NCBI GenBank assembly: GCA_022925895.1
Contig: JAKSYS010000195.1
Span: 26,591-90,590 of the forward strand
Reading direction: 5' to 3'
From: Fragilaria crotonensis
Lineage: Eukaryota > Bacillariophyta > Fragilariophyceae > Fragilariales > Fragilariaceae
DNA length: 64,000 nucleotides
The translations under genes and the position numbers were made by a program. The notes below the pieces were generated by a model. The model saw nothing but the letters and a program-made list of their open reading frames with translations. It had not been told where the DNA came from and did no database searches. Below are positions 32,584 to 43,159 of the stretch, in pieces; position 1 is the stretch's first letter; each line of letters begins with the position of its first letter.

Positions 32584-32724
32584 ATGTAAATCCATTGTTG
32601 CTATACTCTTAAACATACTCTGTATTCCAGTACTCTCTACTGATACCAGTACTGAACTGTACGCCGGAATTTTTCGGGGTTTCGGGAACCGTATTGAAAA
32701 ATCGGTGTTTCCCGCAACCCCAAT

Positions 32725-33218
32725 GGTACCTCGAATCTCTCGTACCAGTATCATAATCATTCTGGTACTACAGTACCCATACGTACGATGATTTTGTGTC
32801 GTTGTGATTACGGGAATTCGCGATCCCAGATCCCAGCTGAAGAATACCACGTACTGCACCCTGGTACACACTTCATCTATTCATGCTTTCATGCTCATTC
32901 ATCAGTATGACAACTGGTTGGTATTCACTGCGGCAGTACCAGGTACAAGTACTGCTACCGTTCTAAAATACTCGCGTACTGTAAGGTTTTATTTGTTGGT
33001 TTGGCAGAAGAGAACCGAGAATCCGGTGCACATCTGAATCCGATTCTGCGGCATAATCTTCCAAAGGCCTTCCAACCGTCATGCGCGAATCAGACGCAAA
33101 AAAGGCGTGCGAAGCGTGCGGATGCGGCCGATGCTGCGACCGTTGAACGGGCCTCAATCCGAACACCCCGGAATTGCAGTACAATACTTCGGAGCACACA
33201 ACAGGAAGCAGCAAGAGC
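32725..33218. other. Upstream region of the glycosyltransferase gene; no gene seen
   Basis: The region is mixed AT- and GC-rich with no convincing open frame. It holds the promoter of the glycosyltransferase by position, but no element could be identified. Confidence 0.35.
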
Positions 33219-33259
33219 ACCCACGACCCCACGACCCCACGACCCCACGACCCCACGAC
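33219..33259. repeat. 8-bp tandem repeat (CCCACGAC)n
   Basis: Five copies of CCCACGAC in direct tandem, about 60 bp before the glycosyltransferase start codon. Confidence 0.9.
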
Positions 33260-33319
33260 GCATCTCTTCACTACCTGTTACTTTGTGTGTTTGAACTCGC
33301 TACGCGTTAGAGCGTCATC

Positions 33320-34246
33320 ATGCGAATCTCAGCTCGTCGGTCAGTAATGCTCTTTGCATTCCTGCTAATGACAATTGTTTACCATTTCGCTTTCATTCGA
33401 TCTGAATCTCTCATGGTCAGGAGCGTCGACGATGGAGCTAAGCAGAACGATGCTGCAACAACGAAGGTGTCCCAACCGTTTAGTGACCTTGTGGATCTGA
33501 TACCTGAAAAGAAACATAACAACACAGCTGGAGTATGTGTGGCAGTTCGAACGTACTATAATCATGGTACAGCTTTGACGTCTCTGCTGTTGAGCCTACG
33601 AGAAGCGGCATCGAAAGTCGAACCGGGACGAATGTCGCTGTTTGTGTTCATTGTCGATACGGAGGGGCAGAAGCAGAATGAAGTTGACAACTTCGTGAGT
33701 GATTCCATTTACGTGGCGCGGATGGTTCATGCTCACGAACAGCGGAAACACGGAGAACAATCATCACATGATGTTTTCTTCGAGCAGACTTTGAAGGAAT
33801 TCAACCACACTTGCATGACGGATTACGGGTATCAGGCAACCCAAGAAATCATTGATGTTTTGGTGGACAATGACAATTGTGATTGGATTGTCACCACGAA
33901 TGGAGATAACTTGTTTGGTCCTCGTTTCTTTGAGAGGACTGGAGTTTTTGACGAGGAGTCAGTCAGCATCGTAGGAGTTGACTTTGCCACTCATCACCTT
34001 CGAAATGCTCGCGACGGACAAGTGCGCATGTACCAGCACGTACCGGTAGCCATGAGCTTAGGTTATGTGGATTTGTCGTCAGTGCTGGTGAGGCGAAAGG
34101 CGCTTGCTGAGTGCCCAAACGCCAAGTACTTTCCTAGTTGCGAGGAAGTTAAGTTCCATCAGGATTGGGTTGTTCTTGAGATTCTGCTTGAAGGTTGCAA
34201 TGCCACATACCGACTGGTTCCGGAAATACTGCTATTTCACAACTAG
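33320..34246 (+). CDS. Putative type II membrane glycosyltransferase (GT-A-like)
   Basis: This is an intact 308-residue protein. Residues ~8-26 (SVMLFAFLLMTIVYHFAF) form a hydrophobic signal anchor after a short basic N-terminus (MRISARRS), as in Golgi or ER type II proteins. The lumenal part begins near residue 65 with GVCVAVRTYYNHGTALTSLL, a layout typical of GT-A nucleotide-sugar enzymes. The central IVTTNGDNLFGPRFFE may take the place of the metal-binding DXD motif. N-glycosylation sequons (NNT, NHT, NAT) are present. The sugar and acceptor are unknown. A second copy, truncated by the window, lies at 1-198 and marks the left end of the duplicated block. No introns are evident. Confidence 0.75.
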   Translation: MRISARRSVMLFAFLLMTIVYHFAFIRSESLMVRSVDDGAKQNDAATTKVSQPFSDLVDLIPEKKHNNTAGVCVAVRTYYNHGTALTSLLLSLREAASKVEPGRMSLFVFIVDTEGQKQNEVDNFVSDSIYVARMVHAHEQRKHGEQSSHDVFFEQTLKEFNHTCMTDYGYQATQEIIDVLVDNDNCDWIVTTNGDNLFGPRFFERTGVFDEESVSIVGVDFATHHLRNARDGQVRMYQHVPVAMSLGYVDLSSVLVRRKALAECPNAKYFPSCEEVKFHQDWVVLEILLEGCNATYRLVPEILLFHN

Positions 34247-34479
34247 AAACCATATATAAATGCAGAGAACGTTTGAAATGTGTGTGCGATATGCGACTAC
34301 TGTGAAACTGTGAGTTAGTTACACTCGGAGAGCTAATGCATACAGGAACTGGGTCGCTTGACGGAGAGTTCGAATGTATATCAGAATGCTTATTGAAGAC
34401 AACGTACTCTGCCACATAAGTGAAAGGCACCCCGCCTTCCCATGCGATCGAAGGATAAATCCAGTAGTCGCGCCGACTC

Positions 34480-35270
34480 GTCAGCTACTTCCATCGTTCC
34501 ATGGTCACCACGAAATTGAAATGCATCGAAACCTTCCTCAAGCTTCGTTGGTACACCAAACACAATGCTCATTGACATGTTCAGTGTCCAAGTGCCCAGC
34601 AGATTTGACCCTCGACCTACAAACCGCGATGAATCTCAATGTTGGACTCACATGCAACAACCTTCCGAGCGGATAGAGTTGGACCTGAGGACCTTGTGAT
34701 AGTTTCACCTCGCGTCATGTGATAATGGCAGCAACAACAGCGGCTGCACTGCTACCGAAGGGCCTGCACAGTACTTTGACCACGACTTGGGGGCGACGAC
34801 CAGAGAGCGCAAGGTAATTCTAGAAATCAAGTATTTGTGGATGAGCGTGATCCTTTTGTTGGTGTCGACCGCAAGTTCGGCCAGGCGACTGTGTGGGAAC
34901 CATAGGAAGGTATGTGCACCAACCAAGAACTTCAATGGCATCAAAGCCTTGCTCAAACTTCTCAGTACACCAAACACAATGCTCATTGAGGTGTTGGTGG
35001 TCCGAGTCCAATGGCTTGACTCCAACAAACCGTGATGAATCTTAAGTGACTTGAATGAAACGAACAATCCGTCAACGTTGGAGAGCAACAAGGCTGGACC
35101 CTTAAACCGCACTCCGCAGTACCACGATGGAAGTCATATCTGTCGATTTTGATCGCGCTCGTAGCTTCGCCAATGCAGATGCGGCGTCAAGGTGACAGAA
35201 GATTTCAGTGAAATGCGCCAAAAGAAGTCGCTAACTTTCGAAAAGCGTTCCGGTATTGTGCGCCAAACAC
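34480..35270 (+). pseudogene. K-family gene remnant (K1')
   Basis: This is the block 2 copy of K1, nearly identical except for a ~56-bp deletion near 34912 (relative to 859-948 of block 1) and a small deletion near 35023. It contains the same internal duplication and stops. It converges on ANK A'. Confidence 0.55.
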
Positions 35271-35627
35271 AATAATCATTAACACGATGTAAAATATGAT
35301 CAATAACATTGAGAGCGCACTCAAATACGATTCACAGTACCGATCGTGAATGAACATGGATCAAGAATCCCAAGGTCGGCTCACGAGCACATTCCGCCCG
35401 CGGGACGTAGCCCATTGCTTCGTTTACGTGTGCTTGTTGTCCTACAACATCAACTGATGGCAATCCTAATACCATCTCGTTGCTACTTCCCATGACAGAC
35501 GACTCAATCGTTGTGTCTGGATAGTAAAATCCAGCCATCGCTCACTGATTCGGGACTGTCGGCATGCGATGCGAGTCGAAGCACTATACATCAATGACGA
35601 TGGGACATCATTTTACCCCTTCGCCGA
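35271..35627. other. Spacer between K1' and ANK A', with the shared 3' block
   Basis: It matches 1311-1668 almost base for base, including AAATCCAGCCATCGCTCA near 35527. No gene was found. Confidence 0.45.
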
Positions 35628-37131
35628 CTATTCGCAGCAATCTTTGGCAATTGATCTTTTATCAGTCTGATAAACGACGCCGCCCTTGTCTCTGCTGTTC
35701 AATTCCATACCTTGCCGAAGGATCTTTGCTTCTGACTTACGGCACAGACAAGCCTTGGTGAATTCCTCGAGACAGTTCGCGATTTCAAACAATTCGCACT
35801 TGCGAGCAATATCCAACGCTGTCGATCCTGCTTTATTCCGAACACTCACATCCACCCTGTCGTCCTCCGAAAGCGCACCAACTAAATCCAGCCGGCCCCT
35901 GAGGCAAGCCCAGATAAGGGCTGTGTTGCCATGAGGACCTTGAACATTCACATCCAATTCGCCGCGTTTCAGCAGCTCGCGAACGACGTCCCATCGATCC
36001 TCTATAACAGTGGCCAGGTAAAAGGCTGAGCGACCTTTTCTGTCTCTTATATTCACGTCCATCTTCTCGACTTTCAACAACTCGCAAACAATTGGCAAAT
36101 CAAACTCAGGTCTTCGCCCACGTATTGTGGAGAATGCAGCGATGAGAGGTGTGCGTCCTTCAAAATCTCTGATGTTCGCATCCACCTCCTTGTGTTTCAA
36201 TAATTTACAAACAATAGCGTATTCAATCTCAGATCTTGGCCTATATCCCGGAGAGCACCCAGCGATGAGGGTGTGCGGCCTTCATTATCTCGGATGTTCA
36301 CATTCACTTCTTCGTGCTTCAGCAACTCGCACACAATATGTAAACTAATCTCAGTCCTTGGCCCATGTCGCATGGAGCATGCAGCGATGAGAGCTGTGTG
36401 GCCAGCATAATCTTGGACATTCGGATCCACCTCCTTGTGCTTTAATAATTCACAAACGATAGCGACATCAATCTCAGATCTTGGAGAAAGTCCCCCCGAG
36501 CATGCAGCGATGAGTGGCGTGCTGCCTTCATCATCTTTGATGTTCACGTCCACTTCCTTGTGTGTCATCAACTCGCACACAATACGTAAATTGATCTCAG
36601 ATTTTGGCATTGATCTACCCCCACGTACCGTGGCGCATGCAGCGATGAGAGCTGTGTGGCCATAATTATCTTGGATGTTCGTATCCAACTCCTTGTGCTT
36701 CAATAATTCGCCAAAAATAGCGAAATCAATCTCAGATCTTGGCCAAAATCCCGGGGAGCACACACGATGAGCGGAGTCCGGCCGCTGCAATCTTTGATGT
36801 TCACGTTCACTTCCTTGTGTTTCAACAACTCGGAAACAATCCTTAAATTCATCTCAGCTCTTTGCATTAATCCCACGTAACAAGCAGCAATGAGTGCTGT
36901 GCGGCCATCGCCATCTCTGATGTTCACATTCACCTCCTTGTGCTTCAATAATTCGCAAACAATAAGAAAACTAATCTCAGCCTTTGGCCCCAATCCCGTG
37001 GAGCATGCAGCGATGAGAGGAGTTCGTCGTTTATCATCTCGAATGTTCACATTCACATCCTTGTGTTTCAACAACTCGCATATAGCTCTTTTATGCATGT
37101 TTGCAGTGATTTCAAAAGAAGCTGATGGCAA
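35628..37131 (-). pseudogene. Ankyrin-repeat gene A', frameshifted copy of A
   Basis: Three minus-strand frames (37131-36700, 36790-36197, 36200-35628) together encode the same long-repeat ANK protein as A. Breaks are a G-run near 36268-36270 (GGG here, GGGG in A) and a lost A near 36762 (CACACGATG here, CACAACGATG in A). The frame is open at the C-run where A is broken. The 5' end is the same truncated form joined to spacer DNA, and the C-terminal tail shows the same 1-bp loss (ends KDCCE), so those two changes predate the duplication. Confidence 0.8.
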
Positions 37132-37330
37132 TTGTTATAACATCTCGTTACTACTCGCATCATGCGTGCAGCGGGCATGCAAATCAGGATGGTTAAATCC
37201 AGCCATCGCTCATCACCAATTTGGGAATACTGGCACCCCATGCGAGTCGACGGATATACATTAATGACGATAGAACATCACCGTACCCCTTCCTCCATCG
37301 TCCAGCCAATCTTCGGCATTTGATCTTTCA

Positions 37331-39181
37331 TCAATATGACAAACGACGCCGCTTTCTTTCTCTGCTGTTCAATTCCACATCCTGCCGAAAGACATTTGTT
37401 TCCCACTCGCGACGCAGACAAACCTTGGTGTATTCCTCAAGACAGCGTACGATTTCAAACGATTGGCGTTTGCGAGCAATGTCCAAAGCTGTCGATCCTG
37501 CTTTATTCCGGACGCTCACATCCACCCTGTCGTCACCCAAAAGCTCACAAACCACATCCAACCGATCCCTAAGGGTTGCCCACATAAGGGATGTGTTACC
37601 ATGAGCACCTTGTACATTCACATCCACATCGCTGTGTTTCAACATCTCGACAACAATTTCCCATCGATCATGTAAACTCGCCACGTAAAAGGCTGTGCGA
37701 CCTTTCTTGTCTCTAAGATTTACATCCACCCCCTCGTGTTTCAACAATTTGCAAACAACACCACGCTCCAATTCACTCCGCCCACGATCCACGGAGCACG
37801 CAAGGATGAGTGGTGTGCACCCACGGTTATCTTGGGAATTCACATCCACCTCGTTGCGTTTCAGCAACTCGCGAACGACGTCCAAATGCTTGTTGTAGCT
37901 TGCAATGGCGAGTGGTGTGCGGCCGCGCTTGTCGCGGGCATTCGTATCCACCGCCTTGTGCTTCAACAGTGCGCGAACAATTCCCAAATAGCCCTCTTCG
38001 CTTACACTGTAGAGTGCAGTCCAGCCATACTTATCTTGGGCATTCAAATCCACCTCTTTGCGCTGCAACAACATGCGAACGATTGTCAGATGTCCTCTGA
38101 TACATGCAATCAGGAGTGGCGTACGGCCCTGCACATCTCTGATATTCATTTCCACCTTTTCCGACTTGTGGCGCAACAATGCGCGAACAATTGCCGCGTG
38201 TCCACGGCCACTAGCAATGCGGAGTGCCGTGTCGGCATGCTTGTTTTGGGCATTCACATTGAGCTCCTTGCGTTGCAGCAACTTGCGAACAATGTCCAAA
38301 GCTCCATTTTCGCATGCATTAATGAGAGGTGTACGACCATAACAATCTTGGACGTTCACTTCCACCCCCTCGTGTTTCAATAACTCACAAACAATCCCCA
38401 CATGGCGAAAGCTGCATGCCGTGGTGAGTGCCGTTCTATTCTGTGCAGTTCTGATTTTCACATTCAACTCTTTACGTTTCAATAACTCGCGAACGATCTC
38501 CACATTGCCAGAAATGATTGCTGTAGTTAGTGGTGCAAAGCCTGCTGCATCTCTGATATTCACGTCCAACTCCTTGTGTTTCAATAACTCGCAAGCAATT
38601 CCCACATGTCCATTACGACTTACAACCTCGAGTGCTGTTTGGCCATTCTTATCTTGGGCATTCAAAGCAACTTCCGAATGTCCAAGGTTGCCTGCTATGA
38701 TGAGTGCTGTTCGGCTTCTCGTACATCGGGCATTCACATCCACCTCTCTGAGCTTCAACAACTGGCGAAAAATCCCCAAATGTCCAAGTTCGCTTGCAAT
38801 GATGAGTGCGGTTTTGCCTCTTGCATCTCCGATCTTCAAATCAACCTCCTTGTGCTTCAACAACTCGCAAACAACTGGTACATGGTCATGAATGCACGCC
38901 ATCATGAGTGCTGTGCTACCGTGTCCACTGCTGCGGTCATTGACCGCCTTGATCACCACCTTGTGTTGTTACAACTCGCGAACCATTTCCAAGTCGCCAA
39001 GTCCGCTTGCAATGTAAAGGCATGTCCAACTAGTACGGTCACATGGATCCCAGTTCTTCACGTCAGCCTCCTGTAGAACTGAACGACAATCGAAGTGTGA
39101 ATCACCAGGGGCACCGTTGAGCGACGTGATCTTCTTCCAGAACCTCCTTTCCTCTTCAGAGAAGGAATCCAAAGATGACAT
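37331..39181 (-). pseudogene. Ankyrin-repeat gene B', one premature stop
   Basis: The full-length single-exon gene starts at the ATG at 39181 (MSSLDSFSEEERRFWKKI). It carries the N-terminal cap, about 14 repeats (including the shortened LGHSEVALNAQDKNG repeat), the C-terminal cap and RERKRRRLSY. The frame is the same throughout, but a TAA at 38971-38969 replaces the TTA (Leu) found in relatives at REL-L-QH, ending the protein after the cap. A restart at a downstream ATG would give a protein without the cap. It is the uninterrupted partner of B and proves the Copia empty site (CGAAGTGTGAATCACC near 39097). Confidence 0.9.
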
Positions 39182-39599
39182 TGTGCAATTGGCCCTTGAG
39201 CTTCGAGTCGTTCGAATACTCAATGGTCGCTTGCAAGGGAGGACAGGGGGTTGTGGTTACTATCAGGCGGAACTTGTGGAATGCGATCATGGAATGGCGG
39301 CGTATCGATCTATTCTCACATATCTATTGTACCATGTTCCAAGTACCAGTAGGGTCTACTAGTACCGATACTCAGTGTAGTAGAATGTACTCTGAATACT
39401 GAAGCAGATGTGGGAATCAGAATCACATTCGAGTTGGCGGTATGGTACAAGTACTTGTAATTCGTCATTCTGCGACCATACACATTCATACATAACGTAC
39501 GGAGTACAACATCACAGTCCGTAATCTCATGTATTGTACTGTGTACGTATGAAAAGACAACCTTTTAGTTTGTCGTTCATGTGTGATGGACTATGAACA
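39182..39599. promoter_or_regulatory. Divergent region between ANK B' and K2'
   Basis: The first ~150 bp match the B upstream region (10953-11100). It is a possible bidirectional promoter by position; no element was identified and no gene seen. Confidence 0.35.
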
Positions 39600-40825
39600 A
39601 GACTTCTTCAGCTTTTTTCAAAGCCATGAGTAATGCCGAAGCTACCACCACCTGTAGAGATCCATGTATGCATATGGGCCTTCTTCACAGTCTGCAGCAC
39701 TGCAGCAGTAAGAGATAATCACAGACGAGGAAGACAGTGGCGATCCTTGGCCCTTCCCAGCACCTTACGTCTTTCCATCATTGTCACCATCTTCTAAAAT
39801 GGAGTTTGAAGAAATGTCCCCAGTCCTTCCACTGTCAATGCCTTTTGGGTATCCGGCAGCCCCAGCACCACTCCGGTCCTAGCTAGATATTCAATGTGCC
39901 CCGCCGCGTTGAACCAAATATTCAATTTCGCACCTGCTGATCGGAACTTGGAGTAGCGACAAAACTTAAATCGCAAGGATTTGGACATGAAAGAGCCATA
40001 GAATCCCGTACTCAATGGACTGTTTCGGAACGAAAGCGAGGAAAGGGAATGGATACTTTTTGGGATTGCGATTGCTTCAAAGCTTTAGCGGAGACGCAAG
40101 ATTCAAAGCAAGTATTGTTGGATAAGCGTGATCCTTTTGTTGGTGTCAACATGTCACCAGTATCGACCACAATTTCTGCCAGAAAGTGTGGGAACATTGG
40201 ACGGTGTCGCCACCGACAAGTGACAACTAGTCATGATGGTATGGATGACTCCAGCATCGATCCGAAATGACTATCGGTACTTCGAGATCATTGAATATGT
40301 GGTTCGGCACCGGTTGCGCTGAATCTTTCTGAAATCTACGCTTTCCACAAACGTTAAGGTGACGATCGGGTCGGCAGGGGTTGATATCGTCGCTTCTCGT
40401 GTCGTCGAGTGACATCAAGCAGCACAGGCGCTTCGAGAACCCAACCGATATTCGCAATAAACAACTACAATATTGGTGCAGTTGAAACTTGGTTGCCTCT
40501 TGAAACCTTGTGTGCTTACAAGGCACCCTGAGAATGCACGTTGAAACCTACACAAGGAAGGAGCAACCCATGCGATTGAAGATAAGCTAACATCGCGTCA
40601 ACGGACTTGAATGAAACGAACTAGCCGTCAAGTTGGAACAAAATGGGCTGGACCCAGCTACTGCGGGAGTCATATCGGAAGATTCGGTCGCGAACAGCAT
40701 GAAGTCAGCCAACACAACATCGACGCAGCCGCCAAGGTGACGAACGATTTGAATCAAATGCGCCAGAAGGTCAATGACCTTCGCAAAGCATTCCTGCAGT
40801 GTCAGCCAAATGTACGAACCCCCCA
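39600..40825 (+). pseudogene. K-family gene remnant (K2')
   Basis: This is the block 2 counterpart of K2 and is slightly more complete in its middle. Near 40018-40180 it has GRNESEEREWILFGIAIASK-like content in broken frames and the GTGATCCTTTTGTTGGTGTC stretch seen in K1 and K4. The C-terminal end near 40740-40800 encodes KVTNDLNQMRQKVNDLRKAFL before the stop. Frameshifts elsewhere. It converges on ANK C'. Confidence 0.55.
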
Positions 40826-41203
40826 GAAGCACGGAACAACGAATCCCGTATTAACACGGAATAAAAAATGATCTACAATATTGAGCACGTTATCTAGAAT
40901 CGCAAGCAGCCCTTCTCACGAACACAGTCAGCCTGTGGCTGGTTTGCCATTGCTCTTTTCATATGTGATAATCGTGTTTTTCAAAAGATATCAATGGAAA
41001 TCCTTGTGCCTTCTCGTTTAATCTTTCCATTGTGCGTGAAGCGGGCATGCAGTTAAGTCGGACCAAGGCAGCCATCGCCCATCACCAATAAGGAAATACT
41101 GGCACCCCATGCTAGTCGAAGGACATTACAAGAATGGCGATCAGAACATGTATCCCAAAACCATCATCAACGGCAATCCTCGGCAACAAATCTGTCAGCA
41201 GTC
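40826..41203. other. Spacer between K2' and ANK C'; no gene seen
   Basis: It matches 12432-12870 but has a single copy of the 51-bp unit duplicated there. It contains a diverged form of the shared 3' block (GGCAGCCATCGCCCATCACC near 41066). Confidence 0.45.
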
Positions 41204-43159
41204 TCATAAACGACGCCGCTTTCTTTCTCTGCTGTTCAACTCCTCATCTCGGCGAAGCACAACTTTGAAATGCTCCTCAAGACGGCTTGCGATTTCAAAC
41301 AATTCGCATTTGCGAGCAATGTCCAACGCTGTCGATCCTGCTCTATTCCGAACACTCACATCCACCCTGTCGTCATCCAATAGCTCACAAACCGCATCCA
41401 ACCGACCCCTAACGGTCGCCCACATAAGGACTGTGTTGCCATGAGCACCTCTAACATTCACATCCAACTCGCCGTGTTTCAACAATTCTAGAACAACTTC
41501 CCTTCGATCCTCTACACTGGCCAAGTAATAGGCAGTGCGACCTGTTTTGTCGCCAAGATTCACATCGATCCCCTCGTGCCTTAACAATTCGCAAACAATC
41601 TGTAAATCACGCTTTACTTCACTTCGCCGATGTTTCATAGAGCATGCAAGGATGAGTGGTGTGCAGCCTTGATTATCTTGGGCATTTACATCCACCTCCT
41701 TGCGTTTCAGCAACTCGCGAACAATACCCAATTCTTTTGTGTAGCTTGCAATGGCGAGTGATGTGCGGCCGCGATTGTCGCGGGCATTCGTATCCACCGC
41801 CTTGTGCTTCAACAGGTCGCGAATAACTACGAAACACATATTTTCGCTCGCTCTGATGAGTGGAGTGCAGCCATCTTTATCTCGGGCATTCACATTCACC
41901 TCTTTGCGCCGCAACAACATGCGAACAATTCCCTTTCTTTCCTTTGAGCATGCAACGAGGAGTGGTGTTCTGTCATCCTTATCTTGGGCGTTCACATCCA
42001 CCGCATGATGCTGCAACAACGCGTGAACGATTTTCAGACGTCCTTTGTCAAATGCAATCATTAGTGGAGTGCGGCCATGCTTATCTCTGCTATTCACGTC
42101 CACGTCTTTGTGCTCCAACAACGCGCCAACAATACCCAAATGCCCACCGCCGCTTGCAATGCCGAGTGGTGTGTCGGCATACTTGTCTTGGGCATTCACA
42201 TCTATCTCCTGATGTTTCAACAACTCGCGAACCATGCCCAAATCTCCGTTTTGGCATGCAATTATGAGCGGTGTTCTATCAAGAAAATCTTGGAGATTCA
42301 CTTCCACCCTCGTGTGTTTCAACAACTCGCAAACGATCCCCACATGGCCAAATCTGCTTGCCGTTGTGAGTGCTGTGTCATTGCTTAGTAGATCTCTGAT
42401 ATTCACATCCAACTTCTTGTGTTGTAACAACTCGCGAACAATCGCAACATGGCCAGAAATGATTGCACTACTGAGTGCTGTTATATTGTGTTCATCTCCA
42501 ATATTCGCATCCAACTCCTTGTGTTTCAATAACTTGCAAACGATTTCCTTATGTCCAGTACAACTTGCCGCCCTGAGTGCCGTTCCGCTATACTTATCTT
42601 GGGCGTTCACATCCACCTCTTCGCGCGTCAACAACTCACACGCGATTTCCAAATGTCCAAGGTCGGCTGCAATGATGAGTGGTGTTCGGCCTTGCATACA
42701 TCGGGCATTCACATCCACATCGCTGTGCTTCAACAATTCGCAAACAATCCCAAAATGTCCACATTCGGTTGCAATGATGAGTGCTGTGTGACCACTTACA
42801 TCTCCGATCTTCAAATCAACCTCCTTGTGCTTAATTAACTCGCAAACGATTGGCAGATGGCCATACAAGCAAGCCATCATGAGTGCTGTATAGCCGTCTA
42901 CACTGCTGCGGACATTCACCACTTGGATCACCTCCTTTTTCTGCAATAACTCGCAAACCATTTCCAAGTCCCCAAGTCCACTTGCAATATAAAGACATGT
43001 CCAACTATTACGGTCACGTGGTTCCCAGTTCTTCACATCAGCATCTTGTAGAATTTGCCGGTGGGCATCAAGAGCACCGGATGAATAGCTGGGTGGTCGG
43101 AGCGAATTGATCTTGTTCCAGAACCTCCTTTCCTGTTCAGAGGAATCCAAGGATGACAT
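41204..43159 (-). CDS. Ankyrin-repeat protein C'
   Basis: This is a single exon of 651 residues from the ATG at 43159 (MSSLDSSEQERRFWNKI); the frame extends further but without ATG. It has the N-terminal cap (NWEPRDRNSWTCLYIASG), about 16 repeats, one longer repeat (KHRRSEVKRDLQ), the C-terminal cap and RERKRRRL. It corresponds to C in position, but the two differ at many residues, while A/A', B/B' and D/D' are nearly identical; C' shares its first repeat (KKEVIQVVNVRSSVDGYT) with H. Gene conversion with another array member is a likely cause. Confidence 0.93.
   Translation of the reverse strand: MSSLDSSEQERRFWNKINSLRPPSYSSGALDAHRQILQDADVKNWEPRDRNSWTCLYIASGLGDLEMVCELLQKKEVIQVVNVRSSVDGYTALMMACLYGHLPIVCELIKHKEVDLKIGDVSGHTALIIATECGHFGIVCELLKHSDVDVNARCMQGRTPLIIAADLGHLEIACELLTREEVDVNAQDKYSGTALRAASCTGHKEIVCKLLKHKELDANIGDEHNITALSSAIISGHVAIVRELLQHKKLDVNIRDLLSNDTALTTASRFGHVGIVCELLKHTRVEVNLQDFLDRTPLIIACQNGDLGMVRELLKHQEIDVNAQDKYADTPLGIASGGGHLGIVGALLEHKDVDVNSRDKHGRTPLMIAFDKGRLKIVHALLQHHAVDVNAQDKDDRTPLLVACSKERKGIVRMLLRRKEVNVNARDKDGCTPLIRASENMCFVVIRDLLKHKAVDTNARDNRGRTSLAIASYTKELGIVRELLKRKEVDVNAQDNQGCTPLILACSMKHRRSEVKRDLQIVCELLRHEGIDVNLGDKTGRTAYYLASVEDRREVVLELLKHGELDVNVRGAHGNTVLMWATVRGRLDAVCELLDDDRVDVSVRNRAGSTALDIARKCELFEIASRLEEHFKVVLRRDEELNSRERKRRRL

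Larger units (their letters stand above)
31051..32721. mobile_element. Foldback-type element with long inverted arms
   Basis: The left arm (31051-~31470) is an inverted copy of the right arm (~31950-32235 plus ~32640-32721). Ends are GGGGTTGCGGGAAACACCG and its complement, flanked by AAT (31048-31050 and 32722-32724), a possible 3-bp target duplication. The right arm is interrupted by ~400 bp (32240-32640) carrying a repeat that also occurs at 43440-43555. The centre holds two tandem arrays in opposite orientation built on GTTGTCC/GGACAAC. No transposase gene is present. The element probably moves, if at all, with enzymes from elsewhere. Confidence 0.75.
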
